Part shown: positions 44,321-52,970 of the stretch, in pieces
Layout: every line of letters starts with the position of its first letter
Position numbering within the stretch: position 1 is the stretch's first letter
From: Streptomyces calidiresistens
Lineage (GTDB): Bacteria > Actinomycetota > Actinomycetes > Streptomycetales > Streptomycetaceae
Direction of reading: 5' to 3'
Assembly: GCF_014141525.1 (NCBI RefSeq)
Contig: NZ_VKHS01000001.1
Coordinates: 1-60,872 of the forward strand
Length of the DNA: 60,872 nucleotides
Notes under the pieces: model-generated
Told to the model about the DNA's origin: nothing
The model's database searches: none
Seen by the model: the letters and a program-made list of their open reading frames with translations, nothing else
Made by a program: the position numbers and the translations under genes

Positions 44321-45257
44321 GCGGCTGCGCCGCGCCGTGATGGGCGTCCCGGACAAGGAGGCAACCGCCTTCAGCCGCGGGGACTCCCCGACCTGGAAGC
44401 ATCTGGAGACCGCTGTCCGTGCGGCCGTCGGCGGCTACCACGCGGTCCTCGACAGCAGCAGCATGCCCGACCTGGTACGGCGCCTGGACCGTACCCCACT
44501 GGAACTGCGCGGGTACGCCTACGAGGGCGCCGCCATGGGCCTGACCGGCTTGGACTGCTTCCTGCCCGGCCGATCCCGGCTCACCGCCTACCTGGAGGGC
44601 CCGGGCAGCCCGCACCTCTACATGGCGCACATCGGGGCGGGCGAGGCACTGGCCCGGCTGCGGCGCAGGCCCGAGCCGTTCATGGCCCGGTTGAACGATC
44701 CGGCACTGCGATGGCTGGTGATGGACGGCTACGGCTTCCACGAGGGGTTCTTCAAGCCCCGACGGTTCATCGAGCGACAGCAGGTCCCCACGCATCTGTC
44801 GCCCTTCGCCCGGCAGGTCTTCGACCAGGGCATCGGCCGCAGCGTCTGGTTCACCGCCGGCGCCGATCCGACGGGGATCGCCCGTGTCATCGGAACCTTC
44901 CCCGCCCACCGGCACTCCGACCTCTGGCTCGGTGTCGGCGTCGCCTGCGGCTACGTCGGCGGTGTGGACCGCACCACCGTCGAGGAATTACGCGCCGCAG
45001 CCGGTCGTCACGCCCCCCGGATGGCGGTGGGAACCGCCTTCGTGGCCAAGGGACGCCAACGAGCGGAGAACCCCACCGCCGACACCGAACTGGCCTGCGA
45101 GGTGCTGTGCGGCCTCACCCTCGCCGAAGCAGCCCACCGGGTGGACGAGGCATTCGAGGATCTACCCGATTCCCCCGCCGCACCCGCCTACGGCACTCTT
45201 CAACGACGCCTTGGCGCCGGCCTGGTCCCGACCGTCCCGACGGGAGACCCGGCATGA
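44304..45257 (+). CDS. DUF1702-family protein 1
   Basis: 317 residues. Family landmarks shared with the three copies further on: RGYAYEGAAMGLTGLDCF, a central DGYGFHEGFF, QVFDQGIGRSVWF, DLWLGVGVACGYVGG. No catalytic motif of a known enzyme is visible. DUF1702 proteins are known from natural-product loci, including enediyne clusters (recollection), without assigned chemistry. Starts within the PKS 3' end (17-base overlap) and overlaps the next gene by four bases. Confidence 0.85.
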   Translation: MTLSLKRLRRAVMGVPDKEATAFSRGDSPTWKHLETAVRAAVGGYHAVLDSSSMPDLVRRLDRTPLELRGYAYEGAAMGLTGLDCFLPGRSRLTAYLEGPGSPHLYMAHIGAGEALARLRRRPEPFMARLNDPALRWLVMDGYGFHEGFFKPRRFIERQQVPTHLSPFARQVFDQGIGRSVWFTAGADPTGIARVIGTFPAHRHSDLWLGVGVACGYVGGVDRTTVEELRAAAGRHAPRMAVGTAFVAKGRQRAENPTADTELACEVLCGLTLAEAAHRVDEAFEDLPDSPAAPAYGTLQRRLGAGLVPTVPTGDPA

Positions 45258-46174
45258 GCGTGGTCGGCACCCTGATACGGCCCATGTTCCAGGTGGCGCC
45301 CACCGACCTCCCCGTACTCACCGACGCGGGGCCCAAGGGGGAACGTCTCTCCCACGTGGTCTACACGGTCACCGAGTGCTGCACGCTGGCGCTGCTGCAC
45401 CGCCGGGAGTCGGCGCTGGTCACCCGGCTCGACGCCTATCCCGAGGAACGGCGTGGCTTCGCCTACGAGGGCGCCGGGGTCGGGTTGGCCGCACTCGACC
45501 ACCTACTGCCCCGGAAGCACCGCACCCGCCGCTTCGTCGAGGGCCCGGCCGCTCCCTACCTGTACGCCGTCTACCTCGGCGCGGGCATGGGTCTGGCCCG
45601 GCTGCGCGGCAATCCCGAGCCCTTCCGGCGGCGACTGAAAGACGACGTGTTCAGCTGGGTGGTACTCGACGGTTACGGCTTCCACGAGGGCTTCTTCGCC
45701 CACCGCCAGCATGTGCAGGAACGCGCCGTACCCCGCTTCCTCAGCGGCTACGGGCAGAGCGCCTTCGACCACGGGCTGGGCCGCAGCATCTGGTTTGCCA
45801 CCGGCGCGCGGGTCGACCGGGTGGTCGACACCATCGCGGCCTTCCCCGAGACCCGTCGCGGTGACCTCTGGGCCGGGGTAGGCCTCGCCTGCGGCTACAC
45901 CGGCGGGGTGGACGAACCCACCGTCACCCAACTGCGGGCCCGCGTACCGGAGTACCGCGACCGGCTCGCCGAGGGCGTCGTCGTCGCGGCCAAGGCCCGC
46001 CACCAGGTGGGCAACCCGGCCGAGCACAACGAGATCGCCTGTCGGGTGATCTGCGGCACCGACAGCAAGGAGGCCGCCCGCATCGCCGACACCGCGCTGG
46101 CCGCTCTTCCGACAGACGGCGTGCGACCCGCCTACGAGATCTGGCGCCAGCGTATCCGCGCCCACTTCGTATAA
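45254..46174 (+). CDS. DUF1702-family protein 2
   Basis: 306 residues, with RRGFAYEGAGVGLAALD, LDGYGFHEGFF, SAFDHGLGRSIWF, DLWAGVGLACGYTGGVD. It diverges most at the N-terminus, which lacks the RRxxxG start of copies 1 and 4. The His in FDHGLGRS replaces the Gln (FDQG) of the others. ATGA overlap with copy 1 supports stoichiometric production, perhaps as a hetero-oligomer. Confidence 0.85.
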   Translation: MSVVGTLIRPMFQVAPTDLPVLTDAGPKGERLSHVVYTVTECCTLALLHRRESALVTRLDAYPEERRGFAYEGAGVGLAALDHLLPRKHRTRRFVEGPAAPYLYAVYLGAGMGLARLRGNPEPFRRRLKDDVFSWVVLDGYGFHEGFFAHRQHVQERAVPRFLSGYGQSAFDHGLGRSIWFATGARVDRVVDTIAAFPETRRGDLWAGVGLACGYTGGVDEPTVTQLRARVPEYRDRLAEGVVVAAKARHQVGNPAEHNEIACRVICGTDSKEAARIADTALAALPTDGVRPAYEIWRQRIRAHFV

Positions 46175-46197
46175 CCCCTTTCGAACCGAGGGAGATC

Positions 46198-47511
46198 ATG
46201 GCCCACTCGGATCTTGCCATTCACTTCTTTCTGCAACTCGCCGTCATCCTCACGGCCTGCCGTGTGGTCGGCCTGCTCGCCCGTCGGGTGGGACAGCCCC
46301 AGGTGGTCGGCGAGATGATCGCCGGGGTTCTGCTCGGCCCATCGCTTTTCGGCGTCCTCATGCCGGACTGGCAGGAGCGTCTGTTCCCGGACGGAGTGGA
46401 GATGTCGATCCTCTTCGTTGCCAGCCAGGTCGGTCTGGTGCTGTACATGTTCCTGATCGGCCTGGAGTTCGACACGAGGCTGATCCGGCACCGGATCTCC
46501 AGCGCGCTGTCGGTCTCCTTCGCGGGCATCTGCGCGCCCATGGTCCTCGGCTGCCTGGCCGCGCTCGTCCTGATCCGACAGGGCGACACCTTCTTCCCGG
46601 ACGGTATCGCGTCCTGGCAGGCCATGTTCTTCATGGGGTCGGCCGTCTGCATCACCGCCTTCCCGATGCTCGCCCGGATCATCTACGAGCGCCGGATGAC
46701 CGGTACTCCCGTGGGTACGATCGCCCTGGCCGCCGCGGCCACGGATGACGCGGTCTCCTGGTGCCTGCTCGCCGTGGTGCTCGCCTCGATCAAGCAGGAC
46801 ATCTCGATCGCAGTGCTGGCCATCGCCGGCGGGATCGTCTACGGGTTGGTCGTCCTCACCTTCGGGCGGCGGCAGCTCGCCCGGTTGGGAAGCCGCGCGG
46901 AGCGGGAGGGCAATGTCGGCCCCGCCATGCTGGCCGTGGTGCTGACCCTGCTGATGCTCGCCGCCTGGATCACCGACCTGATCGGCATCTACGCCATCTT
47001 CGGCGCCTTCGTCCTCGGCGTGGCGATGCCCCGCGGGCTGTTCGCCCAACGGGTGCGCACCGCCCTGGAGCCGCTGACCACCAACTTGCTGCTACCGCTC
47101 TTCTTCGTCTTCTCCGGACTCAACACCCAGATAGGGCTGGTCAACACCACCGCGCTGTGGGGCGTGACCGCCCTCGTCCTTCTGATCTCGATCCTCGGCA
47201 AGGGCGGCGCCTGCTGGCTCGCCGCACGGCTCAACGGCGAACCGCAACGGGAGGCGCTGGCCCTGGGAAGCCTGATGAACGCCCGTGGCCTGATGGAGCT
47301 CATCCTGCTCAACATCGGGCTCCAGGCCGGACTGATCACCCCGACTCTCTTCACCATCATGGTGATCATGGCCATCGTCACCACCCTGATGGCCAGTCCG
47401 CTCTTCCAGCTCTTCTACGGCCGCCACCAGCGGAACCCCGGGGAGTCGTCGGTCCCCGTCGCTCCCGCCGGGCCGTCGCCGGAGAAGTCCGCCGCAGCGG
47501 TGAGGGGATAG
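46198..47511 (+). CDS. Cation/proton antiporter (CPA2-type)
   Basis: 437 residues with about 12 transmembrane helices. Na+/H+ exchanger-domain features: GRVGQPQVVGEMIAGVLLGP-like N-terminus (ARRVGQPQVVGEMIAG), ATDDAVSWCLLA in the middle (the Asp-Asp ion site of CPA2 carriers), and MNARGLMELILLN. KefB/NapA-like, without a TrkA domain. It sits between DUF1702 copies 2 and 3, 23 bases and 3 bases away, so it belongs to the operon. Possible roles are ion homeostasis during production or product export; sequence does not decide. Confidence 0.88.
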   Translation: MAHSDLAIHFFLQLAVILTACRVVGLLARRVGQPQVVGEMIAGVLLGPSLFGVLMPDWQERLFPDGVEMSILFVASQVGLVLYMFLIGLEFDTRLIRHRISSALSVSFAGICAPMVLGCLAALVLIRQGDTFFPDGIASWQAMFFMGSAVCITAFPMLARIIYERRMTGTPVGTIALAAAATDDAVSWCLLAVVLASIKQDISIAVLAIAGGIVYGLVVLTFGRRQLARLGSRAEREGNVGPAMLAVVLTLLMLAAWITDLIGIYAIFGAFVLGVAMPRGLFAQRVRTALEPLTTNLLLPLFFVFSGLNTQIGLVNTTALWGVTALVLLISILGKGGACWLAARLNGEPQREALALGSLMNARGLMELILLNIGLQAGLITPTLFTIMVIMAIVTTLMASPLFQLFYGRHQRNPGESSVPVAPAGPSPEKSAAAVRG

Positions 47512-47514
47512 GCC

Positions 47515-48519
47515 ATGAGACTGCCGCTCGGCACCCTGCTCAAGCCCGTCTTCCCGCTCTCCGCCGAGTCGTTCCCCAAGATGGCCGCGGAACGCTTTGG
47601 CGTCCAGCAGGACATGGATGCCACCTGGCATACCTTCGAACCGGTCGCCAGGACCCTGGTGGACTCCTTCCATCTCACTCTCGACAACCCGGGCCATGAC
47701 CGTCTGGTACCGCTGCTGGACGCGGTGGAACCCGAACTGCGTGGTATCGCCTACGAGGGAGCGGGGATGGGGCTGACCCTGCTCGACGCTCTCTTCCCGA
47801 ACAAGAAGCGGCTGCCCGCCTTCCTCCACGGACCCGGTGCGCCTTACCGGTGCCTGGTCCACATCGGCGCCGGACTGGTCCTTCCACGGCTGCCTTTCGG
47901 CACCACACGCTTCCTGGCCCGTCAGGACCCGTTCCTGCGTTGGCTGGTGCTGGACGGTTACGGCTTCCACGAGGGCTTCTTCTCCTGGCGCAAAGTGATC
48001 GAGGAACGCCGTCCGCCGCGGCGGTTGCACGGCTACGCGGCCCGGGCATTCGACCAGGGAGCCGGGCGCAGCCTGTGGTTCTCCACCGGTGCCAATGTGG
48101 AGCGCATCATCGCCACTCTGGGCACGTTCCCGTCGCATCGGCAGCCGGACCTGTGGAGCGGTATCGGTGTGGCCTGTGCCTACGCCGCCGGGGTGATGGA
48201 CCGGAACGCCATCGCCGTTCTCGCCGAGGCGGCGCGGGAGTACCGCGGCGATCTCGCCGTCGGCACCGCCGTGGCTTCCGTCTTCCGTGAGCAGTCGGGG
48301 ATGCCCGCCCCGCACACCGACCTCGCCTGTGAGGTGGTATGGGGCACGGGCGCGGCCGAGGTAGCCGCCGTCGCCCACGACGCCGGGCTCGGTCCGTTCC
48401 CGGCGGGCGCGGCCCCCGCCTACGAGCTGTGGCGGCGGGAGATCCGCCGTCAATGGTGCGCCCGGTCCCCGGCCTCGTCCGGTGACCGGGGCGCCGTGAC
48501 GAAGGAGGCCGGAGCGTGA
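47515..48519 (+). CDS. DUF1702-family protein 3
   Basis: 334 residues, longest of the four. N-terminus has a hydrophobic-basic LPLGTLLKPVFPLSAESF; then RGIAYEGAGMGLTLLDALF, LDGYGFHEGFF, RAFDQGAGRSLWF, DLWSGIGVACAYAAGV. It begins three bases after the antiporter stop and overlaps copy 4 by four bases. The pairing 1+2 and 3+4, each overlapping, suggests one duplicated pair. Confidence 0.85.
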   Translation: MRLPLGTLLKPVFPLSAESFPKMAAERFGVQQDMDATWHTFEPVARTLVDSFHLTLDNPGHDRLVPLLDAVEPELRGIAYEGAGMGLTLLDALFPNKKRLPAFLHGPGAPYRCLVHIGAGLVLPRLPFGTTRFLARQDPFLRWLVLDGYGFHEGFFSWRKVIEERRPPRRLHGYAARAFDQGAGRSLWFSTGANVERIIATLGTFPSHRQPDLWSGIGVACAYAAGVMDRNAIAVLAEAAREYRGDLAVGTAVASVFREQSGMPAPHTDLACEVVWGTGAAEVAAVAHDAGLGPFPAGAAPAYELWRREIRRQWCARSPASSGDRGAVTKEAGA

Positions 48520-49442
48520 CCGCCGCCGGACGCGCCCGCCGCGCTCTCTTCGGTATCCCCTCCGCCGAAGCGGTCTTCTCCCGGCCGGGCTTCGCCCCCG
48601 AGGCATGGCAGCGCTTCGCGCCGGTTGCCCGTTCGCTGATGGAGGGCTACCACGCCGCGCTGGAGGACCCGCGGACCTCGGCCCTGGTCCAACGGCTCGA
48701 CGCCGTGGAACCGGAGCTGACCGGCTTCGCCTACGAAGGCGCGGGCATGGGCTTGGCCGCCCTGGATGCGGTGACCCCGTGGAAGCGACGGCTGACCGCC
48801 TTCGTGGACGGACCCGGGGCGGCCCATGTCTACCCGGTCTACGTAGGCGTGGGCCTGGCCTACGCCCGGCTGCGGCGCACCCCCGAGTCCCAGCTCGCGG
48901 GCCTGGATCCCCTGCTGGGCTGGGTGACGGCCGACGGTTACGGCTTCCACGAGGCGTTCTTCAGACGCCGCCGCTACGTCGAGCGCCATGCCCTGCCCAC
49001 CCGGCTCACCCCGCAGGGCGGCCGCTGCTTCGACCAGGGCGTCGGCCGCGCGCTGTGGTTCTCCAGCGGTGGCGTCGTGGACCGGGTGGTGCGACTGATC
49101 ACCGCTTTCCCCGCTCACCGGCACGCCGACCTGTGGAGCGGCGTCGGACTGGCATCCGCGTACGGCGGCGGCGGCGATGAGCAGGCGCTCCGTTCCTTGC
49201 TCACACATGCCGCCGCCCACCGTCCGCAGTTGGCCCGGGGCGCCGCGACTGCGGCCTGGGGGCGGGAGAGGGCCGGTAACCGGGCCGCCCACACCGACCT
49301 CGCCTGCATGACCTACTGCGGGCGCGATGGCAGCGAGGCTGCGGCGATCGTCGAGGAGGCCGCCGGCGGCCTCCCGGCCATCAGCGTGCTGCCCGCGTAC
49401 GAGATCTGGCGGCGGCGCATCGAGGACATGCTCACCGGCTGA
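48516..49442 (+). CDS. DUF1702-family protein 4
   Basis: 308 residues from GTG 48516. The start RARRALFGIPSAEAVFSR parallels copy 1 (LRRAVMGVPDKEATAFSR), supporting a duplication of a two-gene unit. Core motifs: TGFAYEGAGMGLAALD, ADGYGFHEAFF (Gly of FHEGFF is Ala here), CFDQGVGRALWF, DLWSGVGLASAYGGG. Ends with the shared YEIWRRRI helix. Confidence 0.85.
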   Translation: MTAAGRARRALFGIPSAEAVFSRPGFAPEAWQRFAPVARSLMEGYHAALEDPRTSALVQRLDAVEPELTGFAYEGAGMGLAALDAVTPWKRRLTAFVDGPGAAHVYPVYVGVGLAYARLRRTPESQLAGLDPLLGWVTADGYGFHEAFFRRRRYVERHALPTRLTPQGGRCFDQGVGRALWFSSGGVVDRVVRLITAFPAHRHADLWSGVGLASAYGGGGDEQALRSLLTHAAAHRPQLARGAATAAWGRERAGNRAAHTDLACMTYCGRDGSEAAAIVEEAAGGLPAISVLPAYEIWRRRIEDMLTG

Positions 49443-49505
49443 CCGCTGCGGCGCCGCCGCGGGCCGGGCGGTCCCGCACCCATCAGGCAGAAAGGAAGAC
49501 CCGCT

Positions 49506-50816
49506 GTGTATGACGTCATCGTGATCGGTGCCCGGGTATCCGGCGCACCCACCGCCATGCTGCTCGCCCGGCAGGGGTACAAGGTGCTCCTGCTGGACCG
49601 TGTGGCATTCCCCAGTGACACCGTCTCCACTCATATGATCACTGTCGAGGGCAGCGCCCAGTTGCGGCGCTGGGGCCTGCTCGGCCAGGTCGAGGCAGCG
49701 GGCACCCCGCCGGTCACCCGCATCGACCTGGACCTCGACTTCGAGCGCTACGGCCACTTCACCCTGACCGGCTTCCCCTACCCGGTGGACAACGGCTTCG
49801 CCGCCCTCTACGCGCCCAAGCGCACGGTTCTCGACAAGATCCTGGTCGACGCCGCGGCTGCGGCCGGCGCCGTGGTCCGCGAGGGGTTCGCCGTCCGCGA
49901 ACTGCTCATCGAAAGCGGCCGGGTGGTGGGTGTGCGGGGCAAGGGGGCGAGCGGTATCCCGATCACCGAGCGGGCCCGGATGGTGGTCGGCGCAGACGGC
50001 ATTCGGTCGATCGTGGCCCAATCCGTCGGAGCGGACGAGTACCACGTGGTGCCGCCCAAGGCGTTCGGTTACTACACCTACTGGGACGAGGTGGAGCTGA
50101 CGGGCCTGGAGTTCTACACCCGCCCCGGCGGCACCGTGATCGCCTTCCCGACAAACGACCGCCAGGCGGCGGTCTTCGTGGAGCGGCCCGAGCGGGACTT
50201 CGCCGAGTTCCGCAGTGACCTGCGCGCCCACTACCTGAAGACGGTGGAGGAGATCGCCCCGGGCCTCGGCTCCCGCATTCGGGGCGGCCGTCCGGCCCAC
50301 CGGATCATGGGGGCGGGGAACCGACCAAACTTCTTCCGCAGACCCTACGGCCCCGGCTGGGCGCTGGTCGGCGACGCGGGCGTCCACAAGGACCCGATCA
50401 CCGCCCAGGGCATCACCGACGCCTTCCGCGATGCGGAGTTGCTCGCCCGCGCCCTGGACGACGGATTCTCCGGGCGGATGCCGATGGAGACGGCGCTCCG
50501 CCGCTACGAGTACCGGCGGAACGTGGCGTTGAAGCCGCTGTACGACTTCATCGTGGACCACGCCGCCATGGAGCCGTTCGACGAGGGCTTCCAGGACGTG
50601 CTGGCGGCGATGCGCGGCAACCAGGACGCCGTCAACCAGTTTTTCGGCGTCATCCAGAACACCGTCCCCTGGGACGAGTTCTTCAACCCGCGGAATCTCT
50701 CCTCGATCATGGGCCTCACCGAACAGGGAACCCCCGCCCGGCTGACGGCGACCGTCTCCGGTACGCCACGGATCGAACCGGCCGCCACCGGGCTCCAGCT
50801 GTCCGAGGCCGGCTGA
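49506..50816 (+). CDS. FAD-dependent oxidoreductase (geranylgeranyl reductase/PHBH fold)
   Basis: 436 residues. The FAD site is VIGARVSGAPTAMLLARQGY with an Ala instead of the second Gly of GxGxxG; VVGADGIRSIVA is the DG motif; GWALVGDAGVHKDPITAQGI is the GD segment. It is a PHBH-fold flavoprotein, monooxygenase or reductase. The ferredoxin gene lies 36 bases downstream, so electrons may come from ferredoxin rather than NAD(P)H. GTG 49506 follows AAAGGAAG. Confidence 0.82.
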   Translation: MYDVIVIGARVSGAPTAMLLARQGYKVLLLDRVAFPSDTVSTHMITVEGSAQLRRWGLLGQVEAAGTPPVTRIDLDLDFERYGHFTLTGFPYPVDNGFAALYAPKRTVLDKILVDAAAAAGAVVREGFAVRELLIESGRVVGVRGKGASGIPITERARMVVGADGIRSIVAQSVGADEYHVVPPKAFGYYTYWDEVELTGLEFYTRPGGTVIAFPTNDRQAAVFVERPERDFAEFRSDLRAHYLKTVEEIAPGLGSRIRGGRPAHRIMGAGNRPNFFRRPYGPGWALVGDAGVHKDPITAQGITDAFRDAELLARALDDGFSGRMPMETALRRYEYRRNVALKPLYDFIVDHAAMEPFDEGFQDVLAAMRGNQDAVNQFFGVIQNTVPWDEFFNPRNLSSIMGLTEQGTPARLTATVSGTPRIEPAATGLQLSEAG

Positions 50817-50852
50817 CACCACCCCCCTCCCCCTCTCGGACAGGAGATTGCG

Positions 50853-51122
50853 ATGACCTATGTGATCACACGGCTGTGCGTCGGGCAGAAGGACGCCGCC
50901 TGCTGGGAGGCGTGCCCGGTCGACGCCATCCACCCCGGCCCCGATACGACAGGCTTCGGCGATCAGCCGCAGCTCTACATCGATCCCGCCGAGTGCATCG
51001 ACTGCAGCGCCTGCGAACCGGTCTGCCCGGTGGAGGCTATCTACCCCGAGGAGGAGATACCGGACGAGCTGCGCGACGCGATCGCCGTCAACCGGGATTT
51101 CTTCGCCGCCCCCCGCACCTGA
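50853..51122 (+). CDS. Ferredoxin (7Fe/8Fe type)
   Basis: 89 residues. Two cysteine clusters: C9...C17xxxCP (LCVGQKDAACWEACPVDAI) and CIDCSACEPVCPVEAI, the pattern of FdxA-like [3Fe-4S][4Fe-4S] or 2[4Fe-4S] proteins. Acidic C-terminus. It probably donates electrons to the preceding flavoprotein or to one of the halogenase-like enzymes. Last gene of the first operon. Confidence 0.92.
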   Translation: MTYVITRLCVGQKDAACWEACPVDAIHPGPDTTGFGDQPQLYIDPAECIDCSACEPVCPVEAIYPEEEIPDELRDAIAVNRDFFAAPRT

Positions 51123-51163
51123 TTCCACCGCCGAGCCCCCACGCGAGTGAACTATCGCAGGGC

Positions 51164-51195
51164 GTAAGCCGTCGGTAAGTCGCCCTCACTAGGGT
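51164..51195 (+). promoter_or_regulatory. SARP-dependent promoter of the second operon
   Basis: GTAAGCC (51164-51170) and GTAAGTC (51175-51181), 11 bp apart, then exactly 8 bp to TAGGGT (51190-51195). The two heptamers are the same pair as at 32404-32421 in swapped order, with identical spacing to the -10. The VOC gene starts 52 bases after the -10. This ties the second operon to the same activator. Confidence 0.8.
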
Positions 51196-51246
51196 CACGC
51201 ACAGCCCGCGACCCTTCACGCCGACCCCACCGGAAGGACAACCACC

Positions 51247-51678
51247 GTGCTCACCACACACCTTGACGCGGTCACCATTCTCGCGGAGGACGTAGATCGC
51301 GCCACGGCCTTCTACGCGGATCTCCTGGGCTTCACCGTCGTACCGCAGTTCACCACTCCCGAGGGCGACTTCGTCTGGCTGCGTTCTCACAAGCGCAGCA
51401 CCAGCATCATCATCCAGGACCTGGCGACCCGGGCCGACAAGCCGACCCAGGCGGACATCCCGGTGGCCAGCGGCGGACTGATGCTGGGCTTCACCGTGGA
51501 GGACGCCGACGCGGCCTACAAGACCGCCCAGGAGGGCGGCTACGAGATCCGGACACCGGTCGTCGACATGGGCTCCGGCCGCACCTTCGGGGTGAGGGAC
51601 CCGGAGGGCAACTACCTCCAACTGTTCGACGTCTACCCGCCGGTCCACGACCTCCAGCGCCGGCTCGGCCTGGACTGA
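51247..51678 (+). CDS. VOC-superfamily (glyoxalase/bleomycin-resistance fold) protein
   Basis: 143 residues in the two-repeat VOC fold: HLDAVTILAEDVDRATAFYADLLGF at the start, then LGFTVEDADAAYKTAQEGG and FGVRDPEGNYLQLFDVY in the second half (ligands probably His6/Glu). Such proteins act as isomerases, dioxygenases or drug-binding resistance proteins. First gene after a SARP promoter, so it belongs to the pathway. GTG start with GGAAGGA upstream. Confidence 0.85.
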   Translation: MLTTHLDAVTILAEDVDRATAFYADLLGFTVVPQFTTPEGDFVWLRSHKRSTSIIIQDLATRADKPTQADIPVASGGLMLGFTVEDADAAYKTAQEGGYEIRTPVVDMGSGRTFGVRDPEGNYLQLFDVYPPVHDLQRRLGLD

Positions 51679-51706
51679 GCGGACTGCGGCAGAAGGGAGC
51701 CGATCC

Positions 51707-52036
51707 ATGTCCATGACCGTAGGGGAACTCTTCTCCGCCCTGTCGACCCGGTTCAACACCGAGGCCGCCGCGGGCATCACCCGGACCCTGCAGTGGAAGA
51801 TCACCGATGAGGACCCCGGCGTCTGGGCCTTCGAGATTGTGGACGGCCAGGGCCGGTTGATCCCCGGCGGGGTTCCGGAGCCCGACACCACCTTCATCAC
51901 CACCAGCGAGACCTGGGTGGCGATCGCCGAGGGCCGGCAGGACGCGATGCGTGCCTTCATGACCGGAAAACTCAAGGTCAAGGGCGACATGATGCTCGCG
52001 ATGAAGGTCCCCAAGCTCTTCGAGACCGGCGTCTGA
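51707..52036 (+). CDS. SCP2 sterol-binding domain protein
   Basis: 109 residues forming a single SCP2 domain: ITRTLQWKITDEDPGVWAFEI, TTFITTSETWVAIAEGRQD, MRAFMTGKLKVKGDMMLAMKVPKLF. It binds hydrophobic molecules, so a carrier for a lipid-like polyene is a reasonable inference. ATG 51707 or 51713. GAAGGGAG precedes the start. Confidence 0.88.
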   Translation: MSMTVGELFSALSTRFNTEAAAGITRTLQWKITDEDPGVWAFEIVDGQGRLIPGGVPEPDTTFITTSETWVAIAEGRQDAMRAFMTGKLKVKGDMMLAMKVPKLFETGV

Positions 52037-52112
52037 CGCTCCGTCGCCCGGTCACTCCCGGTATTCGAACCACGCTGTCTGACGTCACGGCCCCAGTGAG
52101 GAGTTGACGAAC

Positions 52113-52895
52113 GTGCAGCACACCGCAGAGCCCGAGACCGACCCCGAGAAGGTCCGCCTGGAGCAAGTCGCGGCCCTGACCGACCCCGCCACCATCCGCT
52201 ACCTGGAAGAGATCGGCGTCCGCGAGGGCTGGACCTGTGCCGAGGTCGGTGCCGGTACCGGTTCGATCGCCCGCTGGCTGTCCAACCGGGTCGGCAATTT
52301 CGGCAAGGTCCACGCCATCGACATCGAACCCGCCTACATGGAGGGGATAACCGCCCCCAACCTGGAGGTGCGGCGGCAGGACATCACCACCACCCCGCTG
52401 GAGGAGGGTGCCTACGACCTTGTCCACTGCAAAATCCTGCTGATGCACTTGCCGGAGCGCGAGCGCGTGCTGGGCGAGTTCGCCAAGGCCCTCAAGCCGG
52501 GCGGCTACCTCCTCGTGGAAGAGGCGGACATTCGCAGCATCCAGCGGGTCGACCCGCCCTCGCCGCTGCTGACCCGGGCGGCCATGGCGCTGGAGACCTT
52601 CTTCTACTTCGGCGGCGCCGACCCCGGGTACGGCATGAAGCTGCTGCCCGCGTTCCGGCGCACCGGGCTGAAGCTGCTGGGTACCGACTGCCAACTGACG
52701 GCCGTCCAGGCAGGAACACCCGAGATGCGGACCATATCGCTGAGCATGGCCAAGCTCGCCCCGGTCATCACCAAGGTCGGGTTGATGGGCGAGAAGGAGA
52801 TCGAGGCCGTCTTCGACCAGCTCCAGCAGCCCTCGGACACCGTCCTCTACACCCCGGTCACCGTCTCGGTCTGGGGCCAGCGCATCGGCGAGTGA
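52113..52895 (+). CDS. Class I SAM-dependent methyltransferase
   Basis: 260 residues. Motif I is CAEVGAGTGSIARWL, followed by VHAIDIEPAYME (acidic motif II), DLVHCKILLMHLPER (motif IV), and LKPGGYLLVEE. Likely O- or C-methylates a pathway intermediate. GTG 52113 is chosen because GAGGAG (52098-52103) is well spaced from it; TTG 52104 is too close. A TGACGTCA palindrome (52079-52086) lies upstream. Confidence 0.9.
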   Translation: MQHTAEPETDPEKVRLEQVAALTDPATIRYLEEIGVREGWTCAEVGAGTGSIARWLSNRVGNFGKVHAIDIEPAYMEGITAPNLEVRRQDITTTPLEEGAYDLVHCKILLMHLPERERVLGEFAKALKPGGYLLVEEADIRSIQRVDPPSPLLTRAAMALETFFYFGGADPGYGMKLLPAFRRTGLKLLGTDCQLTAVQAGTPEMRTISLSMAKLAPVITKVGLMGEKEIEAVFDQLQQPSDTVLYTPVTVSVWGQRIGE

Positions 52896-52970
52896 CTTCG
52901 GCCCCCGCCCTCGCCGTAAGGCACCGACCCTGCGGCCCGAAACAGACCCGGAACAGAAAGGAGAACGGTA

